Assembly (NCBI RefSeq): GCF_947241125.1
Contig: NZ_OX365700.1
Span: 1,426,001-1,490,000 of the forward strand
Reading direction: 5' to 3'
From: Nitrospira tepida
GTDB taxonomy: Bacteria > Nitrospirota > Nitrospiria > Nitrospirales > Nitrospiraceae
Length of the DNA stretch: 64,000 bases
Shown here in pieces: positions 26,394-34,374 of the stretch. Below the pieces are notes generated by a model, which saw only the letters and a list, made by a program, of their open reading frames with translations, did no database searches and was not told the origin of the DNA. The position numbers and the translations under genes were made by a program. Every line of letters starts with the position of its first letter. Position 1 is the first letter of the stretch.

Positions 26394-26822
26394 ATGATGA
26401 CCTTACACAGACGGACCCTGGCGGTTCTGGGAATGTTGGCGATGCTGGTGCTGGGCGGGCCGGCATGGAGCGCTGAGCAAGGGAATCTTCCGGATCTCGA
26501 CAAGTTTATCCGCGCGCGGATCGACATCGGCGAGATGATGACGAATTATTTCAAAGACCGCGGCGGAATGTCGTTTGGAGAGGGCGGTAGACCGTCGCCG
26601 GAACAAATGCGCGACATGCGGGAAGACATCAATGCCCGCCTGGCGAAGGTGCTTGAACCCTATGGCCTGACGGCGGAGGAATATCGAAGCCGGAGCCGGG
26701 AGGTACTGGGAGATGAAACTGCGGTCCGGGAGTATCTCGACCAACACCCGGATCTCAAGAAGCGCTACGAGGCCTTGCCGATGGACCGAATGGGCCGAAG
26801 CGGAAGCGGGCGCGGGTATTAG
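26394..26822 (+). CDS. Small secreted protein (about 142 aa)
   Basis: Two adjacent ATGs (26394 and 26397) follow AAGGAAG. The signal peptide (LAVLGMLAMLVLGGPAWSAE) is clear. The mature part is charged and helical (IGEMMTNYFKDRGGMSF, then YGLTAEEYRSRSREVLGDET, and a Gly/Arg-rich end). There are no cysteines. The composition resembles small periplasmic helical proteins seen near sensors, but no family is recognised. The 100-base gap after it separates it from the convergent receiver-kinase gene. Confidence 0.65.
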   Translation: MMTLHRRTLAVLGMLAMLVLGGPAWSAEQGNLPDLDKFIRARIDIGEMMTNYFKDRGGMSFGEGGRPSPEQMRDMREDINARLAKVLEPYGLTAEEYRSRSREVLGDETAVREYLDQHPDLKKRYEALPMDRMGRSGSGRGY

Positions 26823-26922
26823 CGGCGGACCGGCGTGAAAACCGGCATGCCATGGTAGGAGCGAGCAGGCCGCTGCGCACAGTGAAACGGTACTGGCTGG
26901 CTGACTTTCGCTCACTTTCCTT

Positions 26923-28041
26923 TCACACGGACCCTGCGGATTTCTCTGAGACGGGCGACAGGTGGATGGGGAGGCGGATGACAAACGTCGTGCCCTTTCC
27001 CTCTTGGCTTTCCACGGAAATCTGCCCTCCGTGAGCATCGACCGCGTCCTTGACGATCTTCGTGCCCAACCCCGTTCCGCCGGCTTTCCGGCTCAGGACG
27101 CGGGTTGTGAACAGACTGTCGCGGATCGCGGGTGGCATGCCCCTGCCTGTATCTTGCACGGTGAGCACGATGGACCTGCCTGCTGTGTCGAGGCTACCGC
27201 GGATCGTGATGGAGCCGCGCGGAGGAACCTCCGGAACAGCATTGTGAACCAGGTTGTAGAGTGCTGAATAGAGCCGCTGCTCGTCGGCCATGATCGGCGG
27301 CAAGTTGTCGAGCCCTTCCATCCGAAGCGCAATCTGCTTCTGATCCAACAGTACCTGCAAGGATGTCGCAACGCTGTCAGCAACCTTCACAAGGTGGCAG
27401 GACTCGAACCTCTGCGGCGCGCGGGTGGCTGCGACATAATCCGCAATCCCCTTCATCCGACCCTGAATGCGCTCGGACGTATTTCGCAACATCTGGATCA
27501 CTTCGTCGCACACCTGGTGACTGGCCTGGGCTCGGACCGCTTCGATCTCGGGCAGTTTCTTGAACAGCTCGTCGAGTTCCCCCGCGAGCAGGTCCGTGCC
27601 CGTGACAAGCGGCATTAGGAGATTCTTGACGTCATGACTGATCTCTCCCAGCAGCCTGGTAATCTCGCTTTTCAATCCATTGCGCTCCAGCGCCTTGGCA
27701 ATGATGGAGTCCAGGTGGCCGGATTCGAACGGCTTGGTGAGGAAATCGGCAGCCCCTTCCTTCATGGCCTCCACGGCCAGCCCGATGGTGCCGTGCGCAG
27801 TCAGGATGATGACCGGCAGGTCCGGCCAGCGCCGCCTGATCTGCTTGAGGGCTTCAATGCCGCTCATGCGCGGCATTTCCATGTCGAGGAAGACGAGGTC
27901 GGCCGGTTGCGACTCCAGCGCGGTCAGGGCGGCTTGCCCATCGTCGGCGGAGGTCACGTCATGCCCCAACCAACTGAGCCGGTCCGAGAGGCTCAAGACA
28001 ATATCCGGCTCATCATCGGCGACAAGGATACGAATGCCCAT
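26923..28041 (-). CDS. Response regulator-histidine kinase hybrid (receiver first)
   Basis: The 372-residue cytosolic protein begins with a receiver domain (residues 1-120; acidic pair D9/D10, phospho-acceptor D53 in LVFLDMEMP, and K in TKPFE). A kinase follows with H-box GEISHDVKNLLMPL near 137-147 and ATP-binding segments NLVHNAV, DTGRGMP and GTGLGTKIVKDAV. There is no membrane segment, so the input is via the receiver, probably from another kinase. The double-kinase sensor at 22478-25093 is the nearest candidate partner. Confidence 0.87.
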   Translation of the reverse strand: MGIRILVADDEPDIVLSLSDRLSWLGHDVTSADDGQAALTALESQPADLVFLDMEMPRMSGIEALKQIRRRWPDLPVIILTAHGTIGLAVEAMKEGAADFLTKPFESGHLDSIIAKALERNGLKSEITRLLGEISHDVKNLLMPLVTGTDLLAGELDELFKKLPEIEAVRAQASHQVCDEVIQMLRNTSERIQGRMKGIADYVAATRAPQRFESCHLVKVADSVATSLQVLLDQKQIALRMEGLDNLPPIMADEQRLYSALYNLVHNAVPEVPPRGSITIRGSLDTAGRSIVLTVQDTGRGMPPAIRDSLFTTRVLSRKAGGTGLGTKIVKDAVDAHGGQISVESQEGKGTTFVIRLPIHLSPVSEKSAGSV

Positions 28042-28310
28042 GGTTCTCCTTCAGGCGAACCCGAAGAAGCCAGCACCGCTCGCCATGTGTCTGCCGCAAG
28101 CGAGAAGGAAGAAGATGACGAAGGAAAACGGAGAGGCCATGCTGAATGCCTCACCCCGTGCAGGACATTCACACCGTGAGAATGGGGGACAGGCTACTCG
28201 TCGGAGACGAAGGAGTCAACGGGATGTTGGGGAAATGCATGTATTTTGAGAGACAGGAGGCCGCGCGCTGCGAGCGGGATGACATCAGCAGCGATTGTAC
28301 ATTGAATCGG

Positions 28311-28943
28311 TCAGGTGTGCTTAAATTTGAATCGGCAGACATGCCCGCCCCGGACAATGCATTCGTCATGCACGACGGGGCGCCCGACGAAGGTCGAGAG
28401 CAGGGCGAGATCAAAATGGCAGATCTCGGGAAAGCGAGCGGCGAGTTGGTGAAAGACACAATTCGTGGCCTCGATCATCGGAAGCTGGCGACCCGATAAC
28501 TCCGTCGCCTTCGCTTCATACCCTAACTCCTGCATGACAGCCGCCAGGTGCTTCACCCGTTCGGTAGGATTCTCCGGTAGACGGTGAGCGGCCTGCATCT
28601 GTGTCCCGACTTGATTGCCCAACCTCTCGAATCGCGCGATCAGCGCGTCCTCTCCTTTCTCGGTCCTGAGCGAATCCAATAACAATTCCGAGAACCACGA
28701 ATATTTGCGCGGAAAGCTCTCGTTGCCGGCGGTGCTCAGGACATACAATTGTTCCGGCCTTCCCCCCGTGGCTTGCGTCGCGCCTTTGATCACGAGGCCT
28801 TCCGCCTCAAGGGAGGTCAGGTGCTGCCGCACGGCATTCCGCGAGACGTGCAGGCGGCCTGCCAGCTCCTCTACAGTGAGGCCTGTTTTCCGTTCCAAGA
28901 GCAACCGTAAGAGCTGCTCCCGGCGAGTGGCTTGAGGGTGCAT
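28311..28943 (-). CDS. SufR-like HTH regulator with C-terminal four-cysteine cluster
   Basis: The 210-residue protein (start ATG 28943) has an N-terminal winged helix (RREQLLRLLLERKTGLTVEE, then LHVSRNAVRQHLTSLEAEGL) of the type in SufR and related regulators. C-terminal cysteines at 162, 175, 195 and 203 lie in NCVFHQLAARFPEICHF and DECIVRGGHVCRF. The C162-x12-C175 pair matches the Fe-S ligand spacing reported for SufR. SufR represses iron-sulfur assembly genes, but no suf genes are seen here. The divergent lipoprotein gene at 29095 is a likely target. Confidence 0.8.
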   Translation of the reverse strand: MHPQATRREQLLRLLLERKTGLTVEELAGRLHVSRNAVRQHLTSLEAEGLVIKGATQATGGRPEQLYVLSTAGNESFPRKYSWFSELLLDSLRTEKGEDALIARFERLGNQVGTQMQAAHRLPENPTERVKHLAAVMQELGYEAKATELSGRQLPMIEATNCVFHQLAARFPEICHFDLALLSTFVGRPVVHDECIVRGGHVCRFKFKHT

Positions 28944-28984
28944 CCAAGAATTTCCTCGTCCGAAATATACAGAAAGGACTGCGC

Positions 28985-29047
28985 AAATGTCTATTACAAC
29001 ACTTATAACATATATTACTTGACAAATGGTGTGTTCGCGACTACTCT
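28985..29047 (+). promoter_or_regulatory. Sigma-70-type promoter in the SufR-like/lipoprotein gap
   Basis: TTGACA at 29019-29024 and TACTCT at 29042-29047 have exact 17-base spacing and point to the lipoprotein gene at 29095. The sequence just upstream (about 28991-29018) is very AT-rich, with repeated TTATAACATATATTAC-type elements. It also lies in front of the minus-strand regulator, so an operator for the SufR-like protein is likely there. The precise operator is inferred. Confidence 0.65.
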
Positions 29048-29094
29048 GCGCATTCTCAAGCATCGAGGTGTCCTTTCAACCCAGGAGGTTTCTC

Positions 29095-29733
29095 ATGACT
29101 CGTGTGATCCGTTCACTGTCTGCACTCGTATTGGTTCTCATGTCGGTGGCCTGTACACACAGCCCCCAGGCGGCCACGCCATCGGCGGCACCCTCGGCCA
29201 AGGTAGCGGATACCAAAGCGGCGCTCCGCGACCTGTGGCTCGGACACATCTTGGCCATACGTAACGTGGCAGTCGCGACGATGGACAAGAATCCCGCGGC
29301 CCGAGAGGTCGCTGAAAAGGGCGTGGTGACTAATGCCGAACAGATCGCCCGGTCGGTGGAGCCGTTCTATGGCAAGCCGGCGTCGGACAAACTCTTCACC
29401 TTGTTGGCCGGTCACTACGGAGCGATTCGCGATCATTTGGACGCGACAGTTGCGGGCAATCCCACCCAGCAAGATGCGGCCATGAAGCAACTCACCGCCA
29501 ATGCCGGTGAAATCGCCACATTCCTGAGCGGAGCCAATCCCTATCTGCCGAAGGATACGGTGCTCGGATTGCTCATGGCCCATGCGGCCCATCACATCAC
29601 GCAATTCCAACAGTTGAAGGCCGGCGAGTATGCGCGGGAAGCCGAGACCTGGAACGGCATGAAGCAACACATCTATGTCGTGGCTGATGCGTTGACCGGC
29701 GCCCTGGCCAAGCAGTTTCCAAACAAGTTCTGA
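29095..29733 (+). CDS. Lipoprotein controlled from the SufR-like regulator gap
   Basis: The start at 29095 follows CAGGAGGTTTCTC. The signal ends in a lipobox (LMSVAC, Cys 20). The 190-residue mature protein is mainly helical. It has a conserved-looking core with LWLGHILAIRNVAVATMDK, several His residues (GHYGAIRDHL, MAHAAHHITQFQQL) and a C-terminal MKQHIYVVADAL. A His-rich helical bundle could bind metal or heme, which would fit an Fe-S-type regulator, but this is inference. The family is not recognised. It is divergent from the regulator and has its own promoter and a strong hairpin after the stop. Confidence 0.75.
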   Translation: MTRVIRSLSALVLVLMSVACTHSPQAATPSAAPSAKVADTKAALRDLWLGHILAIRNVAVATMDKNPAAREVAEKGVVTNAEQIARSVEPFYGKPASDKLFTLLAGHYGAIRDHLDATVAGNPTQQDAAMKQLTANAGEIATFLSGANPYLPKDTVLGLLMAHAAHHITQFQQLKAGEYAREAETWNGMKQHIYVVADALTGALAKQFPNKF

Positions 29734-29760
29734 GGGAGGGCGATCGGACGTCATCGAGGC

Positions 29761-29790
29761 GCGCCTTCCCTCTTCAAGAGGGAGGGCGCC
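29761..29790 (+). terminator. Near-perfect palindromic hairpin after the lipoprotein gene
   Basis: GCGCCTTCCCTCTT at 29761-29774 is complementary (one G-T wobble) to AAGAGGGAGGGCGC at 29776-29789. The stem is long and GC-rich, 28 bases past the stop. No T run follows. Confidence 0.55.
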
Positions 29791-30115
29791 GCCGAAGCGG
29801 TGTTCGGTCGAATAATACGGCACAAGAGGACGAGATGCCGATTTCGTGATGCGTGGACAATCAGTCTATCTGGTTCGTGCCGCCATAAGAGGGTGACGCC
29901 TGCCGGCTCCTCCGTGCGTCCCAAAACGGGGCCGACGCATTTCTTGTCCGGTCGATGTATCATTGCAGCGGCCGAGACTCAATCTTCCAAACTATCGATA
30001 GAAGGGACGGGCACAGGGTGACACCTGGATGATGAATGAGCAGATTGTGGAAAAGATGAGGAGCGGCGAGGAGAACCAATCAGGTGAAGTGGACCTCTTG
30101 CACATGAGGTGATCT
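29791..30115. other. Intergenic gap without recognised gene
   Basis: About 325 bases between the lipoprotein hairpin and the small membrane protein. No frame looks like a real protein, and no strong repeat was found. Its last bases hold GAGGTGATCT, the ribosome site of the next gene. Confidence 0.5.
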
Positions 30116-30400
30116 ATGCTGCCTGGAAGAAAACGGACTCTTGTCGCCCGTCTGATGGCAGGAGCCGGCTGCATCTGTGGCATAGCGGGCTTCTTGATGC
30201 CTCCGACCGCTCAGATGGCTGGGCCGGCAGACTTTGATTGGTTTGCTGCCGGAACCGTGCTGATGGTGTTCGCCGTCTATTTGTTGGTGGACGGTGCGGT
30301 AGCATTCCAAAAAGCTCGCGCTGAAAATGACCTAGAACCGGGAATCAGAAGAGACTCTTCCTTTGGCCGTAGTACTCACCCGAAACCGGTCGGCCCCTAG
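30116..30400 (+). CDS. Small membrane protein with two helices
   Basis: The 94-residue product has two predicted membrane segments (LMAGAGCICGIAGFLMPP and FAAGTVLMVFAVYLLVDGAV) joined by a short loop, a basic N-terminus and a polar C-terminus. The ATG follows a GAGGTGATCT ribosome site. Two-helix small membrane proteins of this size are common in envelopes; no family is recognised. Confidence 0.6.
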   Translation: MLPGRKRTLVARLMAGAGCICGIAGFLMPPTAQMAGPADFDWFAAGTVLMVFAVYLLVDGAVAFQKARAENDLEPGIRRDSSFGRSTHPKPVGP

Positions 30401-30617
30401 GTAATGGAACTCTTGCGGGTAATGTGGGGTTCCTTCGGTGGAGCACATTTCCAACGTTCCTGGGAAAAAGGCGAAGGCGCGGAAAGCCCATGCGTAGGAA
30501 GTTGTCGAATGCACCGGAAAGGAAGATGGAACCATGGCACCGTGCGCGCCGCGGTCTCCTTCCTAGAATGCGGCGCTTCACGCAGTAACCCGGTTCCCGC
30601 TTTTGTCGTTTGCAGGC

Positions 30618-31862
30618 TTAAGGGCTCAGGAGAAAGTTCTGTGTCGCATCAGCAGCAGAAATATCCACATTGACGGCCGTCTGAGTGGCATATCCGATCG
30701 CGGAGGCCTCCATCGTATACTTTCCTGCCACTGCGGACTGCGCCGCTGCATTCAGTGTAATGGGCAGGGTGGGGCTGTATTGGCCAAGCGATGGCGCGCC
30801 GCTGGGCAGCATGAGGGCGTACTCAGAGTCGCCGGGTGGATTACCGGCTACAAGGGTGGCGGGTTGCGATTTCACGGTGACGACGGGACCGCCGTTGAGC
30901 GATTGCTTTGCCGCAACAAAGACTGTTGGGTCGTCGGTTGACGGGTTCAAGGTCACCGTGCCGCTAATGCTCCTGGCGGTGGAGGCCTGCAACAGGATTG
31001 GCGCAGCTTGAGTGCTAATGATGGTCGTGCTGGTGTCGCTTGTGACCGGCACCCCGGCGATGACCGCGGTCGCATGGTTGTCCGCCGTGATGACGACGTC
31101 GTACTGTGCCGGGTCAAGCCGGGCGAGGAAGAATTTGCCGGTCAGCGAGTTCGGCACCGTCGCGCGAACGATCGCACCGTTCATTTGGGCCGAGACGACG
31201 ACATTGGTCAGAGACTGATCAAGAAAGCCTTCGATGCCGTTCAACGCAAAAGGAATGGCTTTGATCACGGGTTTGAGCGCGTATGTATTGTTACTGCGTT
31301 TCACGACCGACTGGCAGGCGTCAAAGTCCAGCAGCAGATCGACCCGTTGTCCGGGATCCACGGTGAACTGATGGATCAATTTAATTCCGGTTTGGACTCC
31401 ACTGGGCGTATCCAACGCAAGTTCACTAGGTTGGCCGGACAGCACAACCGAATTGGCCAAGCGCTGACCGGGGCTGTTGGGGACCAACACCAGGCGCAAT
31501 TGCGTGTAATGGCCTGCCGCCAGCGGGGCCTCGCCGAGATGTTCAAGCGCAAAATTTGGTTGCGTGGGATCGTTAAGATCGAGCAGATTGATTTTGCGCG
31601 GTGGGTCTAACGTGATATCGGCCCAGCCGCTGCTGTTGTCACTCGCGTTGTCGCTTTGATGCACCCGCACTTTGCCGACGGTGACATTCACCTCATCAAA
31701 GCCGCAGGCCGGCGCATCGGTTAGCGACACGCTCAGGACACCAGGCTGCGTACTATCCCCACCATTGCTGCCGCATCCGGCTATCAGAGCAGTGAGCAGT
31801 ACTCCCATGAGCCCTATGATGAGCGGTGTGGAATGGTTCTCGGTTGTGTTCATGTGTGTCAC
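30618..31862 (-). CDS. DUF4382-containing lipoprotein
   Basis: The 414-residue precursor has a lipobox (ALIAGC, with C30 lipid-modified) and then a DUF4382 domain from about residue 40: LSVSLTDAPACGFDEVNVTV, KVRVHQSD, INLLDLND and GHYTQLRLVLVPN. This pattern is typical of the family of secreted beta-sandwich proteins. The C-terminal half (about 210-414) has repeated Thr/Val-rich beta strands resembling carboxypeptidase-regulatory or transthyretin-type folds. It is an envelope protein of unknown ligand and forms the left neighbour of the AT-richer island. Confidence 0.82.
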   Translation of the reverse strand: MTHMNTTENHSTPLIIGLMGVLLTALIAGCGSNGGDSTQPGVLSVSLTDAPACGFDEVNVTVGKVRVHQSDNASDNSSGWADITLDPPRKINLLDLNDPTQPNFALEHLGEAPLAAGHYTQLRLVLVPNSPGQRLANSVVLSGQPSELALDTPSGVQTGIKLIHQFTVDPGQRVDLLLDFDACQSVVKRSNNTYALKPVIKAIPFALNGIEGFLDQSLTNVVVSAQMNGAIVRATVPNSLTGKFFLARLDPAQYDVVITADNHATAVIAGVPVTSDTSTTIISTQAAPILLQASTARSISGTVTLNPSTDDPTVFVAAKQSLNGGPVVTVKSQPATLVAGNPPGDSEYALMLPSGAPSLGQYSPTLPITLNAAAQSAVAGKYTMEASAIGYATQTAVNVDISAADATQNFLLSP

Positions 31863-32323
31863 CTGTTCTTAAATGTCTAACGTAGTCAGCAGAGAGACGA
31901 GACGCGTAGCGTTCATATATGAGAGTGGCGTGCTGGTGCGTCAGCGATCGAAGCCGCTCCTCCCTGAGGCAAATGTCATGCTATGCAGTTGTATTCTGAA
32001 AAACCGTGTAAACCGCCGTCTTCCACAGTCGGTAATAGCCTCCATCTGTGTACAAAATGATCCAGAAGCCAAGCGGCTCTGCTTACAAGCCGGACCGTCA
32101 CATCAAATACGGTCCCAATACTCTCGCCCCGCGCCGCTGTTGCGCAATGCTACTTTAGTAGTTTGACTGCAGGTGACCGGTATTCTGATACAGATCGCTT
32201 GGTTAGCTAAGCCGCTAGTAGTGGCCTGAAGTGCAAAAGGTAAGCGGGTGATTTAAGGTGGTTATAGAACTTGATGAAAAGTGATCTGACAGCTGCGCGG
32301 TGTATCGTCTGTGTCAGCCGTGC
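31863..32323. other. AT-richer gap at the left of the accessory island
   Basis: No gene can be supported in this stretch. Base composition falls clearly below the GC-rich neighbours here and stays low to about 34.6 kb. Short frames exist but are low in order and lack ribosome sites. No integrase or attachment site was seen. Confidence 0.5.
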
Positions 32324-32494
32324 TCAGATGGCGAGCTTTAGGCTGTCCTGCAAGTCAAGGAACGCGACGGCGCTGTACTCAGATCCACTTCCGGCAGTAC
32401 CTGGAGTGGGGAATCCAAGTCTATCCCGATAAAACCTCAGCGATCGTTCAAGGTCGTCAACCTACAGAGTAATAACTGTGATCCGAGACTTCAC
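32324..32494 (-). pseudogene. VOC/glyoxalase-family pseudogene with two in-frame stops
   Basis: On the minus strand a GTG at 32494 begins a frame reading MKSRITVITL, then a TAG at 32464-32462, then VDDLERSLRFYRDRLGF and VAFLDLQDSLKLAI, then a TGA at 32326-32324. The motif order is that of VOC proteins. In this family a Trp often stands between ITL and VDDLERS, and another after LKLA(L/I), so both stops appear to have replaced Trp codons. The frame decays after the second stop. It is a broken gene in the AT-richer island, unrelated in frame to its neighbours. Confidence 0.7.
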
Positions 32495-32549
32495 AGTCTT
32501 ACCTTACCTAACTTGTAGGATGAGGATCTGATGCACGCTGTGAAATGGG

Positions 32550-33131
32550 CTAGTCCCTTGCACTGTGAAAAATAGTCCGAATAAACTCTTCAAGAGGAAG
32601 GAATGAAGCACATTTCCGCAGTCGTTCCAAATTTGCCTCTGCTGCGATCAACTCATTATGAATAGTGTTGATGTAACGTTTTCTCTTGCCTGAAGAAATA
32701 TAGACCAACTCTTCTAGCTTAGATTTTGGATCGAAAAGGGCTTCTGGATTGGGAATTGAATTGGGCGGTGAGGGGAGATTAAAAACTTTCTGGATTGCGA
32801 TTGCGTCCGACAAAAGCCAGGACTCAATCATTTGAACTGGAACAACAATCGCGTGTCTTGAGATCGGTGAAGGATTCAGAGCTTCCCGCAGTTCATTTTC
32901 AAGATCTGTCGCCGACTTGTTATCTAAGTCATGGACAACTACCAATGAGGTGCATCCTCGTGAACGAAGGTTTATGGCCCACTGCCTGCACTTTCCTCTT
33001 ATCTTGCCGCATCCATGTCCGACGAATGGTTTTACCTTACAGTGGCGACCACCAGTGATTCTTGGTATGAGCGCTCTAATTACTTTGACGTCGCTATGAT
33101 CTTCTGCGATTAAGCCAAGGCTTCTAGACAT
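32550..33131 (-). CDS. DUF4276-type TOPRIM-like protein, partner of the ATPase
   Basis: The 193-residue protein (ATG at 33131, overlapping the ATPase stop by eight bases) begins LGLIAEDHSDVKVIRALIPR, with an acidic EDHSD in the position of the TOPRIM glutamate. It continues with CTSLVVVHDLDNKSATDL, giving the D-x-D of a TOPRIM active site, and later has VQMIESWLLSD, a segment typical of DUF4276 proteins. TOPRIM folds of this sort act as nucleases or toxins when coupled to ATPases. The gene is AT-richer than its surroundings. A longer start at 33161 is possible. A nuclease or effector role is inferred from pattern and partner. Confidence 0.75.
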   Translation of the reverse strand: MSRSLGLIAEDHSDVKVIRALIPRITGGRHCKVKPFVGHGCGKIRGKCRQWAINLRSRGCTSLVVVHDLDNKSATDLENELREALNPSPISRHAIVVPVQMIESWLLSDAIAIQKVFNLPSPPNSIPNPEALFDPKSKLEELVYISSGKRKRYINTIHNELIAAEANLERLRKCASFLPLEEFIRTIFHSARD

Positions 33132-34374
33132 CCTCAAAACCCGCGTGTCGCCAGAATTCACCTAGGTTTCCGGATGTTCTCAGATACTCTTTCAATGCCC
33201 TGAAACCTCTGGCAGAAAGTCCTTCCGGAAGAGTAACAGCGACCGTGCCGGACGATCGCGAATTGCTAACAAGGAACACATTTTCGGGAGCCAATTGATC
33301 TAGCACAAAATCAGAATGTGTCGACAGGACAATCTGCTTTTGCTTTGAATAAGACTTGATCAGTTCAATGAGGCTGGATAGCAATCCATGATGAATGCAC
33401 ACTTCAGGCTCTTCTAAGAGAAGTAACTCGCTTACGTCTGTACTGAGATACAGAAGTACGGCAAGAGTTTTGAATGTCCCCTCTGATAGCTGACTAGGGG
33501 ATAATTTGGTGCTATGGATGACGAAGTGAGGGACGACTAGTACTCGTTTGATTTCCTTTTTAACAATGCGCCCCCCCGTGCGGACTTCGACCTCACTTGA
33601 GGGCACTCGAACAGGATGAAATTCGATCTTATCTACAAGCCTTAAGCCTTGCTTCCCAACAATAGATTGATATTCTTGAAAGCTATCCGGGCTCTTCTCT
33701 TTGAATAGGTAAAGATCATGAAGAAACTTGGCATGGCGACCATAGTTCCTATGCCGGAGATAGTCATCCTCCTCCAAGGTAATGTACGCGGGGCATTCAG
33801 ATGGATTCGTGTATTGAGAAGCACTGTAGTAGCTGATCTTTGAAATGAACCCCTGGATGGTTTGCAGAATGGGCAAAATGGGTTCTTCCATAAATGCTTG
33901 AGGGAGATCACCAGGCGTAATTTCCGCCCCTCGCGAAAGCGCCGTTCGCTTCCATTCCATAATAAATTGGGGGAGAAGATACTTCGGCTCCTCTCGGCGA
34001 ACTCTAAACAGAAATGAGGGAAAGGAAACCCACTGATCTTCGCCAGTCACTGCTCGAAGATTCCATTTCTCGGCCGCACTTATCACTTCCTCGGTATTTC
34101 TTTCTGTAGTGGTGTAGTCAATTACCGCTTCATACTCTACAGTCCTTCCATCAACTTCAAAGTCTATGCGCAATGTACATTGACTAGCAGCTTTCTCGGA
34201 AGAACGCCCCCAAGGGCGCCAGCCAATTACCTTTCTGAGCAAGAGCAAGGCACTAAGTATATTTGTCTTCCCAGACCCATTGATGCCTATAAGTGCAGAG
34301 AGTTCAGGATGCAATATGGCCGAAGTCTCACGGCAAGAACGGTAATTTCTTATTGTAAAGCCCGCGATTCGCAT
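33124..34374 (-). CDS. SMC/RecF-like AAA ATPase of a two-gene defence-like module
   Basis: The 416-residue protein opens with FTIRNYRSCRETSAILHPEL and a Walker A of GINGSGKT (residues 30-37). It carries an ABC-type signature LSEGTFKTLAVLLYL, a Walker B LLLLEEPEVCIHH with the conserved Glu, and an H-loop VLSTHSDFVLDQL. This is the AAA_21/AAA_15 arrangement found in OLD, Gabija, PARIS and related ATPases that sense phage or damaged DNA. The middle region (about 110-270) is specific and may be the sensor. The DUF4276 gene follows with an eight-base overlap. Low GC and isolation from housekeeping genes suggest horizontal gain. Confidence 0.85.
   Translation of the reverse strand: MRIAGFTIRNYRSCRETSAILHPELSALIGINGSGKTNILSALLLLRKVIGWRPWGRSSEKAASQCTLRIDFEVDGRTVEYEAVIDYTTTERNTEEVISAAEKWNLRAVTGEDQWVSFPSFLFRVRREEPKYLLPQFIMEWKRTALSRGAEITPGDLPQAFMEEPILPILQTIQGFISKISYYSASQYTNPSECPAYITLEEDDYLRHRNYGRHAKFLHDLYLFKEKSPDSFQEYQSIVGKQGLRLVDKIEFHPVRVPSSEVEVRTGGRIVKKEIKRVLVVPHFVIHSTKLSPSQLSEGTFKTLAVLLYLSTDVSELLLLEEPEVCIHHGLLSSLIELIKSYSKQKQIVLSTHSDFVLDQLAPENVFLVSNSRSSGTVAVTLPEGLSARGFRALKEYLRTSGNLGEFWRHAGFEDV

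Noticed and set aside
31873-32166. 97-codon plus-strand frame at the left of the island
   Set aside because: It has no ribosome site, an erratic composition and no recognisable domain.
32324-32494. Stop-codon recoding (both TAG and TGA read as Trp) to explain the VOC frame
   Set aside because: All other genes in the window use TGA and TAG as normal stops, and the frame decays after the second stop. A pseudogene is simpler.
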